A stretch of 64,000 nt of DNA from Lachnospiraceae bacterium. Its GTDB lineage: Bacteria > Bacillota > Clostridia > Lachnospirales > Lachnospiraceae. Shown here in pieces: positions 18,444-27,028 of the stretch. The notes beneath the pieces are model-generated. The model worked only from the letters and a program-made list of their open reading frames with translations, did not search any database and was not told the origin of the DNA. Positions within the stretch are counted from its first letter, which is position 1. Every line of letters starts with the position of its first letter. The stretch lies in contig JAKSRR010000013.1 of the NCBI GenBank assembly GCA_024403455.1, positions 18,958-82,957 of the forward strand, read 5' to 3'. Made by a program: the position numbers and the translations under genes.

Positions 18444-19016
18444 CTACTTCTCTTCTTCCATAAATTTCTGCATCTTCTTAATGGAACGATTGTACTTTGA
18501 TAGTACGGTTGCCAACGGCAGATCCAGCTCTTTTGCAATCTCCCGGTGTTTCATATCTCCTAGGACATGCATCATCACAATTCGTCTATCTATTTCCGAA
18601 AGTTTATTTAATGCTGCATCCAGGATGGCTTTATCCCGGGGCGTCACTTCCTCCACTTCATCTGGTTCTTCCGCCAACTGTTCCCAGGCATAATCTGGCA
18701 TCTCGCCATGGTGCTTCTGTTTCCTAATGTGCATAAGCGAAAGATTTCTGGCTACTGTATATATCCAGGCCATCGGCTTTCCCATAGGGGTATACTGCGA
18801 GGCATTTCCATAAATCTTCAAATAGGTGTCCTGCAATAAATCTTCCCCATCCGCAGGATTTTTCACAAAAGAAAGAATATAACCATACACAGCAGTCCTG
18901 GTTAGTTCGTACAGTTCTCCCAATGCCTCTTTACGGCCACCGGCTATTTTCTTGAGACATCGTTCAATTTTTTCGTCTTTGCTTAGGGGGTGACTGCCCA
19001 CAGTAAATAGAAACAT
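18444..19016 (-). CDS. ECF RNA polymerase sigma factor
   Basis: A 190-residue sigma-70 family factor. Region 2 is seen in GELYELTRTAVYGYILSFVKNPADGEDLLQDTYLKIY with the WIYTVARN segment, and region 4 in KLSEIDRRIVMMHVLGDMKHREIAKELDLPLATVLSKYNRS, a helix-turn-helix that would read the -35 box. It has no region 1 or 3, as in ECF factors. The adjacent anti-sigma gene implies membrane control of its activity. Its target promoters cannot be named from the sequence. Confidence 0.92.
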   Translation of the reverse strand: MFLFTVGSHPLSKDEKIERCLKKIAGGRKEALGELYELTRTAVYGYILSFVKNPADGEDLLQDTYLKIYGNASQYTPMGKPMAWIYTVARNLSLMHIRKQKHHGEMPDYAWEQLAEEPDEVEEVTPRDKAILDAALNKLSEIDRRIVMMHVLGDMKHREIAKELDLPLATVLSKYNRSIKKMQKFMEEEK

Positions 19017-19032
19017 AACAACTCTCTTACTA

Positions 19033-19069
19033 AAATAATGAAATGCCCCGCTATATTATTGCAGGGCAT
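19033..19069 (-). terminator. Probable terminator after cytidylate kinase-like gene
   Basis: ATGCCCTGC and GCGGGGCAT pair (one mismatch) around AATAATATA; the tail TTCATTATTTT is moderately U-rich. It separates the kinase gene from the sigma gene. Confidence 0.5.
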
Positions 19070-19107
19070 GAAAAGTTTTTTGATAAATTCTCACTACAGG
19101 CGCATCC

Positions 19108-19701
19108 TTAACGAATTGCCATCTTAATCATCTCGCAGGCTTTATCAATACCCACTTTGGCTGTGTTAATACACAGGTCGTAATACTTTGCATCGCCCCA
19201 ATCATGGTCTGCATTGTAATTATAATAGCTCGCTCTGGCTTTATCCCCTTTAATACACATCTCCGCAGCCTGATCAGAAGTTACACCATCGCGTTCCATA
19301 ATACGCTTTATTCTGAATTCTATGTCTGCCATAAAGAAAATATTAAAGGTATCTTTACGATCCGAAAATACATAATCTGCGCAGCGACCAATAAAGATTC
19401 CTGGTCCTTTCTCTGCCAATTGCTTCATCGTATTAAACTGTGCCAGATATAATTCCAGATGAAGCGGTTTCTGAAAATGCATCCCAAATCCACCGCCCAT
19501 AGCAAGTGCATAGAGAAAACTATTGGTTGGCTTTTCGTCATGTTTTTCTAGAATCTCTTTTGTATATCCGCTCTTTCTGGCAATCTCATTAAGTAGTTCT
19601 TGATCATAAAAGGGAATCCCCAAGTCTTCCGATAACTTACGACCAATCTCCCGACCACCGCTTCCTAATTGTCTTCCAATCGTAATAATTCTTGTTTCCA
19701 T
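19108..19701 (-). CDS. Cytidylate kinase-like P-loop protein
   Basis: A 197-residue protein of the cytidylate-kinase-like family common in Clostridia. It begins METRIITIGRQLGSGGREIG, where the P-loop is GRQLGSGGR without the usual GKS/T, and then GIPFYDQELL. FIGRCADYV and ERDGVTSDQA match the family. I chose the ATG at 19701 because AGAGGGTGG lies 7-8 nt upstream; a GTG three codons earlier overlaps that site. Substrate unproven; standard Cmk is longer and has a lysine in the loop. Confidence 0.8.
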   Translation of the reverse strand: METRIITIGRQLGSGGREIGRKLSEDLGIPFYDQELLNEIARKSGYTKEILEKHDEKPTNSFLYALAMGGGFGMHFQKPLHLELYLAQFNTMKQLAEKGPGIFIGRCADYVFSDRKDTFNIFFMADIEFRIKRIMERDGVTSDQAAEMCIKGDKARASYYNYNADHDWGDAKYYDLCINTAKVGIDKACEMIKMAIR

Positions 19702-19762
19702 AGTAACCACCCTCTTTCTGTCTTAAAGCAGAAATACCTACCACTTTATTTTACCACGGCAA

Positions 19763-19795
19763 ATAAAAAAAGGACACAGCCGAAACTGTGTCCCT
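19763..19795 (-). terminator. Terminator after cheY-like gene
   Basis: GGGACACAG and CTGTGTCC stem with a TTTCGG loop followed by TTTTTTTATTT on the minus strand. Confidence 0.85.
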
Positions 19796-19811
19796 AAGTC
19801 TCACAAATAAA

Positions 19812-20171
19812 CTAGCCAACAACCTTCTTGACAGCCTCTAATACACGGTCTGCCTGGAAAGGTTTAACAATAAAGTCTCTTGCACCGGACTGGATAGCTT
19901 CAATAACCATTGCCTGCTGACCCATAGCGGAGCACATGATAACCTTTGCACCAGCATCGTTGCTCTTAATTTCCTTTAATGCCTGGATACCATCCTTTTC
20001 AGGCATGGTAATATCCATCAGCACAAGATCCGGCTTAATTTCTGCATACTTAGAAACTGCAACTGCACCGTTCTCTGCTTCACCAGCTACTTCATATCCA
20101 TTCTTCGTGAGAATATCTTTAATCATCATTCTCATGAATGCTGCATCATCTACGATTAAAATCTTTGCCAT
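19812..20171 (-). CDS. cheY: CheY-like single-domain response regulator
   Basis: A 119-residue receiver domain only. The acidic pair DD at 8-9, the phospho-acceptor in LVLMDITMP (about D52), the switch Ser in MCSAMG and the lysine in VKPF are all present. DAAFMRMMIKD at the N-terminus is close to chemotaxis CheY proteins. No chemotaxis kinase or flagellar genes are in the window, so the partner kinase is elsewhere. It has its own promoter and terminator. Confidence 0.88.
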   Translation of the reverse strand: MAKILIVDDAAFMRMMIKDILTKNGYEVAGEAENGAVAVSKYAEIKPDLVLMDITMPEKDGIQALKEIKSNDAGAKVIMCSAMGQQAMVIEAIQSGARDFIVKPFQADRVLEAVKKVVG

Positions 20172-20226
20172 TCTAAATCTCCTTAGAACAAAAATTGACG
20201 GAGCCCCCTAAAAACTCACAGTATCA

Positions 20227-20255
20227 ATCATAATATATTTTGCCTTTTTTGTCTA
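20227..20255 (-). promoter_or_regulatory. Promoter for cheY
   Basis: Minus strand: TAGACA (20250-20255), 17-nt spacer, TATGAT (20227-20232). Confidence 0.65.
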
Positions 20256-20269
20256 CATTTTGATAAAAT
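20240..20269 (+). promoter_or_regulatory. Possible promoter for mtaD, overlapping the cheY promoter
   Basis: TTGCCT (20240-20245), 18-nt spacer, TAAAAT (20264-20269). It overlaps the divergent cheY promoter, so the two may compete for polymerase. Confidence 0.45.
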
Positions 20270-20335
20270 ATTCACAAAACTAACAAAATGTGCCATTTCT
20301 CTATTTAATAGAAAAATGAGTCAAAAGGAGCAATC

Positions 20336-21631
20336 ATGTCGATATTATTAAAGAACATTTCTGCCATCCTTCCCGATGGCGATTCCCTGTGTGTAAAGAC
20401 CACGAACATCGGTGTGAAAGACGATACCATCGCATTCATCGGGGATATTCCAGCAGACTTCACAGCAGAGAAGGTGATTGATGGCAGTGACAAGCTGGTG
20501 ACCCCTGGTCTTGTGAATGCGCACACCCACTCCTATATGTCATTTATGCGAAACTGCGCTGACGATCTTTCCTTTATGGACTGGCTCTTTGGGCGCATCG
20601 ATCCCATTGAGCAAAAGATGACCGATGAAGATGCCTACTGGGGTGCCAACCTCGCCATCTTAGAAATGATGAAATCCGGTACCACCTGTTTTAATGACAT
20701 GCAGATGAACATCATGCAGACTACCAGAGCCGTAAAAGAGTCTGGCATGCGAGCTGTCATCAGCCGTGGTCTGGTAGGCAGTGGAGACGATGAAGCCGGG
20801 CGTACCAGAATTGCCCAGGCTTTTGAAGAGAAAGAAGCATTTAAAGACTGCAGTCGTCTTTCCTTCCTGCTTGGTCCTCACGCACCCTATACCTGTGACG
20901 AAGCCTTTCTTAAGATTGTTGCTGCCACCGCTAAGGAGCATGATATGGGCATTCACATGCACTTATCCGAAAGCGTAACGGAAATCGAAAACTGTCAGAA
21001 AGACTACGGCTGCAGTCCCATTGCCTTAGCAGAGCGTGCCGGCCTTTTTGAGCGTCCTTTCATTGCAGCCCACTGCGTACAGGTTTCAGACGAAGACATT
21101 GCCATTCTGGCAAAACATAATGTTTCCGTAGTAACCAATCCTGCAAGCAATATGAAACTTGGTAATGGATTTGCCCCAGTAAAGAAATTCCTTGATGCCG
21201 GCATTAATGTCGCTCTTGGTACCGATGGCGCTGCTTCCAACAACAGTTTAAATATGGTTCATGAAATGAGTCTCTTATCCCTTATCCACAAGGGAACCGG
21301 CAAGACACCGCAGTGCGTTTCTGCCATCGATACCTTAAAGGCGGCTACCATCGGCGGTGCTAGGGGTATTGGCCTCGGCGATATTACTGGCTCCATCGAG
21401 GTCGGCAAGAAGGCCGATTTAACCATATTCAACATGCACACCCCTTCCATGTGGCCGCTAAGTAACCCTATCGCTGCACTCTCCTACTCTGCAAACGGCA
21501 GTGAAGTAGAAACCGTCATTATCGATGGCGTGATTACCATGGAGAACAGAGAAGTGAAAACCATGGACGAAGAACGTATTCTCTTTGAGACTAAGAAGAT
21601 TATGGATCGTATCGAAGCATCCCTGAAATAA
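20336..21631 (+). CDS. mtaD: 5-methylthioadenosine/S-adenosylhomocysteine deaminase
   Basis: A 431-residue amidohydrolase that would deaminate methylthioadenosine and/or adenosylhomocysteine. The metal site is seen as H63 and H65 in NAHTHSY, the later histidines in MHLSES and AAHCVQ, and the aspartate in GTDGAASNN. AAAAGGAG precedes the ATG. It faces adenosylhomocysteinase across one gene, suggesting a shared role in clearing the by-products of SAM-dependent reactions. Related guanine/cytosine-type deaminases are less likely given the SSNN-type motif and overall similarity. Confidence 0.88.
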   Translation: MSILLKNISAILPDGDSLCVKTTNIGVKDDTIAFIGDIPADFTAEKVIDGSDKLVTPGLVNAHTHSYMSFMRNCADDLSFMDWLFGRIDPIEQKMTDEDAYWGANLAILEMMKSGTTCFNDMQMNIMQTTRAVKESGMRAVISRGLVGSGDDEAGRTRIAQAFEEKEAFKDCSRLSFLLGPHAPYTCDEAFLKIVAATAKEHDMGIHMHLSESVTEIENCQKDYGCSPIALAERAGLFERPFIAAHCVQVSDEDIAILAKHNVSVVTNPASNMKLGNGFAPVKKFLDAGINVALGTDGAASNNSLNMVHEMSLLSLIHKGTGKTPQCVSAIDTLKAATIGGARGIGLGDITGSIEVGKKADLTIFNMHTPSMWPLSNPIAALSYSANGSEVETVIIDGVITMENREVKTMDEERILFETKKIMDRIEASLK

Positions 21632-21682
21632 TAAACAAAGAGTCAAAAACATTAGAACTGTGCGCCGCCAGGCACATGATAC

Positions 21683-21708
21683 AAAAAGAGGAGGCTAAGC
21701 CTCCTCTT
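21683..21708 (-). terminator. Terminator overlapping the diguanylate cyclase stop codon
   Basis: AGAGGAGGC and GCCTCCTCT with a 3-nt loop and TTTTT on the minus strand. The stop codon lies in the top of the hairpin, so the stem encodes the last residues. It may also end mtaD transcripts from the other side. Confidence 0.75.
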
Positions 21709-23662
21709 CTTCATGATGTTTTCTTTTCATCTCATACAGCACTTTATCAGACCGGCTAATCATATTCTCAATTACCAGTGAATCATCCCACGGTTCTGTC
21801 ACTGCGCCCAAACTACATTGCAACATATATACTTTCTTGTTTTTCTCTTTGATTGCGCTTAACCGTTCCATCATAGCATTCCAGAACAGCGTGGTTGCAT
21901 CCACCGATTCTTCCGCTTCATAAAGCAGGGCAACAAACTCATCACCACCAAATCTCGCACAGATTCCTTTGTCCCCTACAACGTCCACAAGAGCATCGCT
22001 CAGAGCCTTGATGGCAAAGTCGCCTTCATTATGTCCATAGGTATCATTAATTGGCTTCAATCGGTCTAGGTCTACAGAGAAAACAGTAACATAGCCACCC
22101 TTCTTTCCACGAAGCATTCCTGGATACTTTTGGAAGAAACCACGGCGGTTATTGATTCCCGTCATAGGATCCAGACCATACATTTCCTCCAGTTTATTCT
22201 TGGTACGAATCAGTTCCAGATTACTACTGGTGAGAAGCCACTGTTGTTTCAATAGGAACAGCATATTATCTAGCTTATTAACATACATCCTGGTCTTATA
22301 GGCATCATGATTTCCAATCTGATAATCCATAACGACATGTCCATAGATATCATATCCTACATGCAATGAGGTAATTAGCATATTGGGAACCAGTTCCATC
22401 ACGGACGCAGCTTTTGGAAGAATCTCCTCTCTGGAGAATTCCTGAAGGCCACCTAAATGTTCATTCTGGCCACTACGACATGTCTCCATAACTAGAACCA
22501 TATCCTTATCGCAGTCTTTATCTAGCGAAATACCTGCTTCTTCTAATACAGGAATATAGGAAACATCTTCCTTCAAAAAATTCTTATCTAGGCATAGGAA
22601 CATTCTGTCATGAAGATCCACGAACCCCGAATAGCCCTGTGCTGCATCCAAAAACCCTTCCATATTTCTCTTTGCTAACATCCACCTGGTCATCTGGTCC
22701 ATATAGGTGGCAAAACGCTTCGAGGTCGAGAAGTCTGCATGAAGTCCTCTGATTTTTCCAGTAACCCCTGAAACATCAACATCCTGACAGCCGCAGGACT
22801 GACTAATCTGTACCTTAAACGGAACCGACACGTCATGGTAATCCATATCCTTGTGATCAATATAATCCTTAATCAAGTCCACTGCTTTCTTTCCTGCGAC
22901 ATCATACTGCTGCTTTGCCGTAGTAATCTTGGGCACATAATTCTCTGCAAGAAAAATGCCATCGAAACCAGTAACCGCAACATCTTCTGGAACTCTGTAG
23001 CCCCGTTTCTGCACCTCATCGATAATAACCGTAGCCATGGTATCATTCAGCGCAATAAAGGCTTCCGGCAATGGATTATTCTCTTCGAAGAATTTATCCA
23101 TGGCTGCCTTTGTCGGAATTTCCCAGAAGTCCCCATAAGCAATTCTATGCTCTGTTAAAGTCAATCCATGCTCGGCAAGTACCTTACGGACAACCTCTAT
23201 TCTGACTTCTGAAAATTCATTCCCTTTCATCCCCGCCATAACGAAGATATCGTTAAAGTGGTGTTCTTCCACTAGATGTCTAACAATCTTTTCAAAAGCA
23301 TTAGCGTAGTCAAAGGTAAGATTGCAACAATGCTGCATCTTCTTATCAAAAGATACGACAGGAATACCATAGAGTCTTGCCTTCAAAATCAGATTTTCAA
23401 CAATCTCCTGGTTCTGAATCTTCTCGCTAAAAACAATCATACCGCAAAGCATTTCATAATTAATCAGTTCGAAGACCGTCTTCTCCCCTCGGTTCAGTTC
23501 TGTCTCTTCTGTCAGTTCTTCAAAGCTTTGAAAAATCTGCACTTTCAATCCGTATGCATTTGCCGTCTGGCAAATAGCATCCAAGGGGTCAAGAACAGAC
23601 AACTCCCGCAGAGTTGCACAACAAACCGCTATGACATTTTTCTTTTTTATTTCCTGTGCCAT
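21695..23662 (-). CDS. Periplasmic-binding-protein-like receptor fused to diguanylate cyclase
   Basis: A 655-residue cytosolic protein. Residues about 10-275 resemble the effector domain of LacI-type regulators (VIAVCCATL, then GMIVFSEKI, then GIPVVSFDKK, AFIALNDTMA, VTGFDG) but with no DNA-binding head. A middle region contains SQSCGCQ. The C-terminus is a GGDEF domain with RFGGDEF at about 570, the DPMTGINNRRG and DLDRLKPINDTYGHNEGD motifs, so c-di-GMP synthesis is expected. No inhibitory RXXD site is obvious before it. I chose the ATG at 23662 because AGAGGAAG precedes it; the longer frame would overlap the upstream terminator. The ligand is unknown, probably a sugar or nucleoside. Confidence 0.85.
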   Translation of the reverse strand: MAQEIKKKNVIAVCCATLRELSVLDPLDAICQTANAYGLKVQIFQSFEELTEETELNRGEKTVFELINYEMLCGMIVFSEKIQNQEIVENLILKARLYGIPVVSFDKKMQHCCNLTFDYANAFEKIVRHLVEEHHFNDIFVMAGMKGNEFSEVRIEVVRKVLAEHGLTLTEHRIAYGDFWEIPTKAAMDKFFEENNPLPEAFIALNDTMATVIIDEVQKRGYRVPEDVAVTGFDGIFLAENYVPKITTAKQQYDVAGKKAVDLIKDYIDHKDMDYHDVSVPFKVQISQSCGCQDVDVSGVTGKIRGLHADFSTSKRFATYMDQMTRWMLAKRNMEGFLDAAQGYSGFVDLHDRMFLCLDKNFLKEDVSYIPVLEEAGISLDKDCDKDMVLVMETCRSGQNEHLGGLQEFSREEILPKAASVMELVPNMLITSLHVGYDIYGHVVMDYQIGNHDAYKTRMYVNKLDNMLFLLKQQWLLTSSNLELIRTKNKLEEMYGLDPMTGINNRRGFFQKYPGMLRGKKGGYVTVFSVDLDRLKPINDTYGHNEGDFAIKALSDALVDVVGDKGICARFGGDEFVALLYEAEESVDATTLFWNAMMERLSAIKEKNKKVYMLQCSLGAVTEPWDDSLVIENMISRSDKVLYEMKRKHHEEEEA

Positions 23663-23685
23663 ATCTTCCTCTAGGTATAACAAAG

Positions 23686-23726
23686 CAAAAAGCCTCAGCA
23701 TCCGTAGGGATGCCGGGGCCTCTATC
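23686..23726 (-). terminator. Terminator after adenosylhomocysteinase gene
   Basis: GAGGCCCCGGCATCC and GGATGCTGAGGC form an imperfect stem with a CTAC loop, then TTTTTGC on the minus strand. Confidence 0.75.
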
Positions 23727-23728
23727 AG

Positions 23729-24976
23729 TTACAGGTTTGAATTTTCCAAATATCTTCTCTGTTCTTCTGTAAGCACATCAATATGCTTTCCAAGGAAGGC
23801 CAGTTTCTTTACAGCAACTTCATTATCTACTTCCACAGGAACATCAATCAATTTCGTAGTAAGTTCCTCTGCATGCTCCACCAAATACTTTGCAGAAAGT
23901 GCCTGGATAGCGAAACTCATATCCATAATTTCTGCGGGATGTCCATCACCGCATGCTAGGTTCACCAGACGTCCCTCACCAAGAACAGCCAAAGTGCGTC
24001 CATTCGGCAGCATATATCCAACAATATTATTTCTCAGCTCCGCACTGCTCACTGCCAGTTTACGAAGTCCTGCCATATCAATCTCACAATCAAAATGACC
24101 TGCATTACAGAGAATTGCGCCATCCTTCATTTCCATGAAGTCTTCCTCTTCAATTACCTTGTCACAGCCTGTTACGGTAACGAAGAAATCACCATAAGCA
24201 GCAGCTTCCTTCATAGGCATAACGTCAAAGCCATCCATTACTGCCTCAATAGCCTTTACAGGATCAATCTCTGTTACGATAACCTGCGCGCCAAGACCCT
24301 TGGCACGCATAGCTACACCCTTACCGCACCAGCCATACCCAGCAACTACCACTGTTTTTCCTGCAACAATCAGGTTCGTGGTACGGTTGATTCCATCCCA
24401 TACAGACTGACCAGTACCATAACGGTTATCAAAGAAATGCTTACACTGCGCATTATTTACCTTTACCATAGGGAACTCTAATTTTCCCTCTTTGTTCATT
24501 GCTTCCAGACGGATAATACCAGTAGTAGTTTCCTCACATCCACCGATTACTTCCGGAATCAAGCTCCTAAATTCTGTGTGCATCATATGCACTAAGTCGC
24601 CACCATCATCAATGATGATATTCGGCCCTACTGATAAAACGGCGCGAATGTGGGCATCATATTCTTCCTCTGTACAACCATGCCAAGCATGCACCTCTAA
24701 CCCAGCCTTCACCAAAGCTGCTGCCACATCGTCCTGGGTAGACAACGGATTAGATCCTGTAATATACATCTGGGCACCACCCGCTGCCAAAGTCTTGCAT
24801 AAATAAGCAGTCTTTGCTTCCAGATGAACAGAAAGCGCAATCTTCTTTCCGGCGAAGGGCTTCGTCTTGCTAAACTCTTCTTCCAGAGTACGAAGTAAAT
24901 CACAGTGGTTCTTCACCCACTCAATTTTCATCTCTCCACTGGGCGCCAGATTAATATCTCGGATTTCGCTTGCCAT
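23729..24976 (-). CDS. ahcY: Adenosylhomocysteinase
   Basis: Reversibly splits S-adenosylhomocysteine to adenosine and homocysteine using bound NAD. AGYGWCGKG is the NAD loop, TEIDPVKA and the NAGHFD segment follow, and NLACGDGHP lies near the C-terminus. I chose MASEIRDINLAP at 24976 because the family starts at this point and AAAGG lies 8 nt upstream; an in-frame ATG at 25024 is possible. The resulting 415 residues match bacterial enzymes that lack the 40-residue insert. Presence of this route rather than the MTA/SAH nucleosidase-LuxS route is notable next to the deaminase. Confidence 0.95.
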   Translation of the reverse strand: MASEIRDINLAPSGEMKIEWVKNHCDLLRTLEEEFSKTKPFAGKKIALSVHLEAKTAYLCKTLAAGGAQMYITGSNPLSTQDDVAAALVKAGLEVHAWHGCTEEEYDAHIRAVLSVGPNIIIDDGGDLVHMMHTEFRSLIPEVIGGCEETTTGIIRLEAMNKEGKLEFPMVKVNNAQCKHFFDNRYGTGQSVWDGINRTTNLIVAGKTVVVAGYGWCGKGVAMRAKGLGAQVIVTEIDPVKAIEAVMDGFDVMPMKEAAAYGDFFVTVTGCDKVIEEEDFMEMKDGAILCNAGHFDCEIDMAGLRKLAVSSAELRNNIVGYMLPNGRTLAVLGEGRLVNLACGDGHPAEIMDMSFAIQALSAKYLVEHAEELTTKLIDVPVEVDNEVAVKKLAFLGKHIDVLTEEQRRYLENSNL

Positions 24977-25063
24977 AACACTTACCTTTTCCCTTTCTCT
25001 ATGGTACGGAAGGAACCGCGCCATCTCTAATTCTCCCGATGTGCCTACGCACAAATCTCTTTT

Positions 25064-25072
25064 ATTATACCA
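25064..25072 (-). promoter_or_regulatory. Extended -10 promoter for adenosylhomocysteinase
   Basis: TGGTATAAT on the minus strand, about 88 nt before the start. A TGTGC/GCACA hairpin lies in the leader; no known SAH or SAM riboswitch motif was recognised. Confidence 0.55.
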
Positions 25073-25112
25073 TATTTCCTTCGTTGGTATAGAAAAGCGT
25101 TGCAAATAAGAG

Positions 25113-25145
25113 CATGAAAAATGGGGCTTTTTTGCCCCACTTTTT
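25113..25145 (-). terminator. Terminator after histidine kinase gene
   Basis: GTGGGGC and GCCCCAT stem with an AAAAAA loop and TTTTTC tail on the minus strand. Confidence 0.85.
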
Positions 25146-26360
25146 CTATGTTCTCGCTGCTGGATAGCGGATTACAAATCTTGTTCCAGGAGAATACTCC
25201 ACGGCATCCTCCACAAAGATGTGACCTCCGTCCTGTTTAATCACCACATTCGCTAAGGAAAGTCCTATTCCAACGCTCTCCTTCCCAGCACCGATTCCCT
25301 GATAAAATCTTCGAAATAAATCCTTCCGGTCGTTTTCGGGAATTGGTTCCCCGTCGTTTTCAATAACAATCTCCTGGTATAAAGAACAGTTACGCATAGT
25401 AATCTGCACCGTACTGGTGGCATGTTCAATACCATTTTTCAGAATATTCGTGATAGCCTGCGCCTCCCAATATCCATCCACGAGGGCTATCAGACCCTGT
25501 TCCTCCTTACAGATAATCTCAATATTTTTCAGATCCGCTATGGCCTCCACGCTCTCTATGGCATTTCTGACAAACACTGACACTTCTGTTAATTCTCTCT
25601 GGAACGTTATGACATTTGCTTCCAACCTAGATAGTGTCAGAATCTGACCAATCATCTGGTTCATTCTGCCTACATCCCGTTTGGCATTTCGAAGTAGCTT
25701 GCTTCGATCTTCCGCACTAAGTTCCGTCTTATCCCGTAAGTTATCTATCGTAATTGACAGACTGGTTAAGGGCGTCTTTAACTGGTGGGAGATATCCGAC
25801 AACGCATCCTTGACCCTTAGTTTGTCCTCTTTCTCCCTTTCCACGGATTCTTTCATCATAATGGTGGTTTTATACACTTCATTTTCTAATACCGATTGTG
25901 CACCCTCCGAAAGATGCTCCATATCAAACTGATAGTCTTTTTTATTAATGCGTTCTAGATAGCCGGTAATCCTTTCTCTTTCTCTCCTACTACGAAAATC
26001 CTGCCAGTGTATCAAACCTATCAGTATGAGTACAAAGAAAAGGACAACGCTGACACTAATCCATACATTTCTTCGATATACCTGTTCCTCTGTCGTAAAA
26101 ATAGAGCTACTATCTATGTCAATACCATACTTATTTATCAGTTTTTCTACTTTGTCACTTCCGTTGCTTTTACCATTACATACTTCCATCAGTTCTCGTT
26201 CTGAGATTTCCGGATACTCACGAAGCAATACCTCTAGAAGCATGACTGTTTTTTCATTGTAATCTTTCATATACGACCGGTACTGCATACGGCACAAAAG
26301 GACAATCACTGCCACAATAAAAACCGCAAGCCCCAGACTTCCTAGCACTCTTCGTTTCAT
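25146..26360 (-). CDS. Sensor histidine kinase
   Basis: A 404-residue membrane kinase. Two membrane helices (about 7-26 and 92-112) flank an outside loop of roughly 65 residues, larger than in BceS-type intramembrane sensors. SDISHQLKTPL holds the phospho-accepting histidine. The ATP-binding part has the N box NILKNGIEHA and the G box GIGLSLA. Its start overlaps the response regulator by 4 nt. It is the last gene of an ABC-exporter operon and probably senses the compound or stress that the exporter handles. Confidence 0.93.
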   Translation of the reverse strand: MKRRVLGSLGLAVFIVAVIVLLCRMQYRSYMKDYNEKTVMLLEVLLREYPEISERELMEVCNGKSNGSDKVEKLINKYGIDIDSSSIFTTEEQVYRRNVWISVSVVLFFVLILIGLIHWQDFRSRRERERITGYLERINKKDYQFDMEHLSEGAQSVLENEVYKTTIMMKESVEREKEDKLRVKDALSDISHQLKTPLTSLSITIDNLRDKTELSAEDRSKLLRNAKRDVGRMNQMIGQILTLSRLEANVITFQRELTEVSVFVRNAIESVEAIADLKNIEIICKEEQGLIALVDGYWEAQAITNILKNGIEHATSTVQITMRNCSLYQEIVIENDGEPIPENDRKDLFRRFYQGIGAGKESVGIGLSLANVVIKQDGGHIFVEDAVEYSPGTRFVIRYPAART

Positions 26361-27019
26361 ACCAACAGTTCCCCATCCACACGGTAACCGATTCCCTTCA
26401 CAGTAGAAATCACAGTCTCTCCGATTTTCTCACGAATACGTTTCATATAAACCGTAATCGTATGGTCAAACACATCATTGCCCGTAGCTTCCCAAATAAG
26501 GTCAATGATTTCTTCTCGGTTCACAACTTCACCATTTTTCATCATTAACAGGTGTAGAATTTTTCGTTCTAACCCAGACAGGAGAATACGTTCTCCTGCC
26601 CGCATGACTTCCATCTTTTTAAGATCATAGGAAACATCTCCCACCCGCACTATTGTCTTATCCTTCACCGACAAATGTCTGTTTACTCTGGCCATTAATT
26701 CCCGCATGGAAAATGGCTTTGTAATATAGTCTTGGGCACCGATTTCTAGGCCCTTTACAATATCATCCTCTGTATCTTTTGCGGTTAAAAAAATCACTTT
26801 ACAATCATAGCCGGCAAGAGACTCGCTGTAATAGCTAAATCCATCCCCATCTGGGAGACACACATCGAGAAGCACTAAATGAGGACAATCCTTTTCAACA
26901 ATGGCCCTTGCTTCCGCAATCGTTCCCGCAGTAAATAACGTATGCTGTGACGCTGCAAATGCTAGTTCGATTCCATCACGTATTTCTTTGTTATCTTCTA
27001 CTAGAAGGATGTTTCCCAT
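26357..27019 (-). CDS. OmpR-family response regulator
   Basis: A 220-residue receiver plus winged-helix protein. Acidic residues EDN near the N-terminus, phospho-acceptor in LLDVCLPDGDG, LTAKDTEDD and the lysine in TKPFSMREL are present; the C-terminal domain ends with STVKGIGYRVDG. It lies 9 nt after the permease gene and overlaps the kinase. Direct repeats with 11-nt period upstream of the operon are a plausible binding site. Confidence 0.94.
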   Translation of the reverse strand: MGNILLVEDNKEIRDGIELAFAASQHTLFTAGTIAEARAIVEKDCPHLVLLDVCLPDGDGFSYYSESLAGYDCKVIFLTAKDTEDDIVKGLEIGAQDYITKPFSMRELMARVNRHLSVKDKTIVRVGDVSYDLKKMEVMRAGERILLSGLERKILHLLMMKNGEVVNREEIIDLIWEATGNDVFDHTITVYMKRIREKIGETVISTVKGIGYRVDGELLV

Positions 27020-27028
27020 GCTTGTCCC

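Noticed and set aside
25024-25105. Longer N-terminus for adenosylhomocysteinase
   Set aside because: The longer frame would place the start near or upstream of the -10 box, and the family starts at the MASEIRDIN segment.
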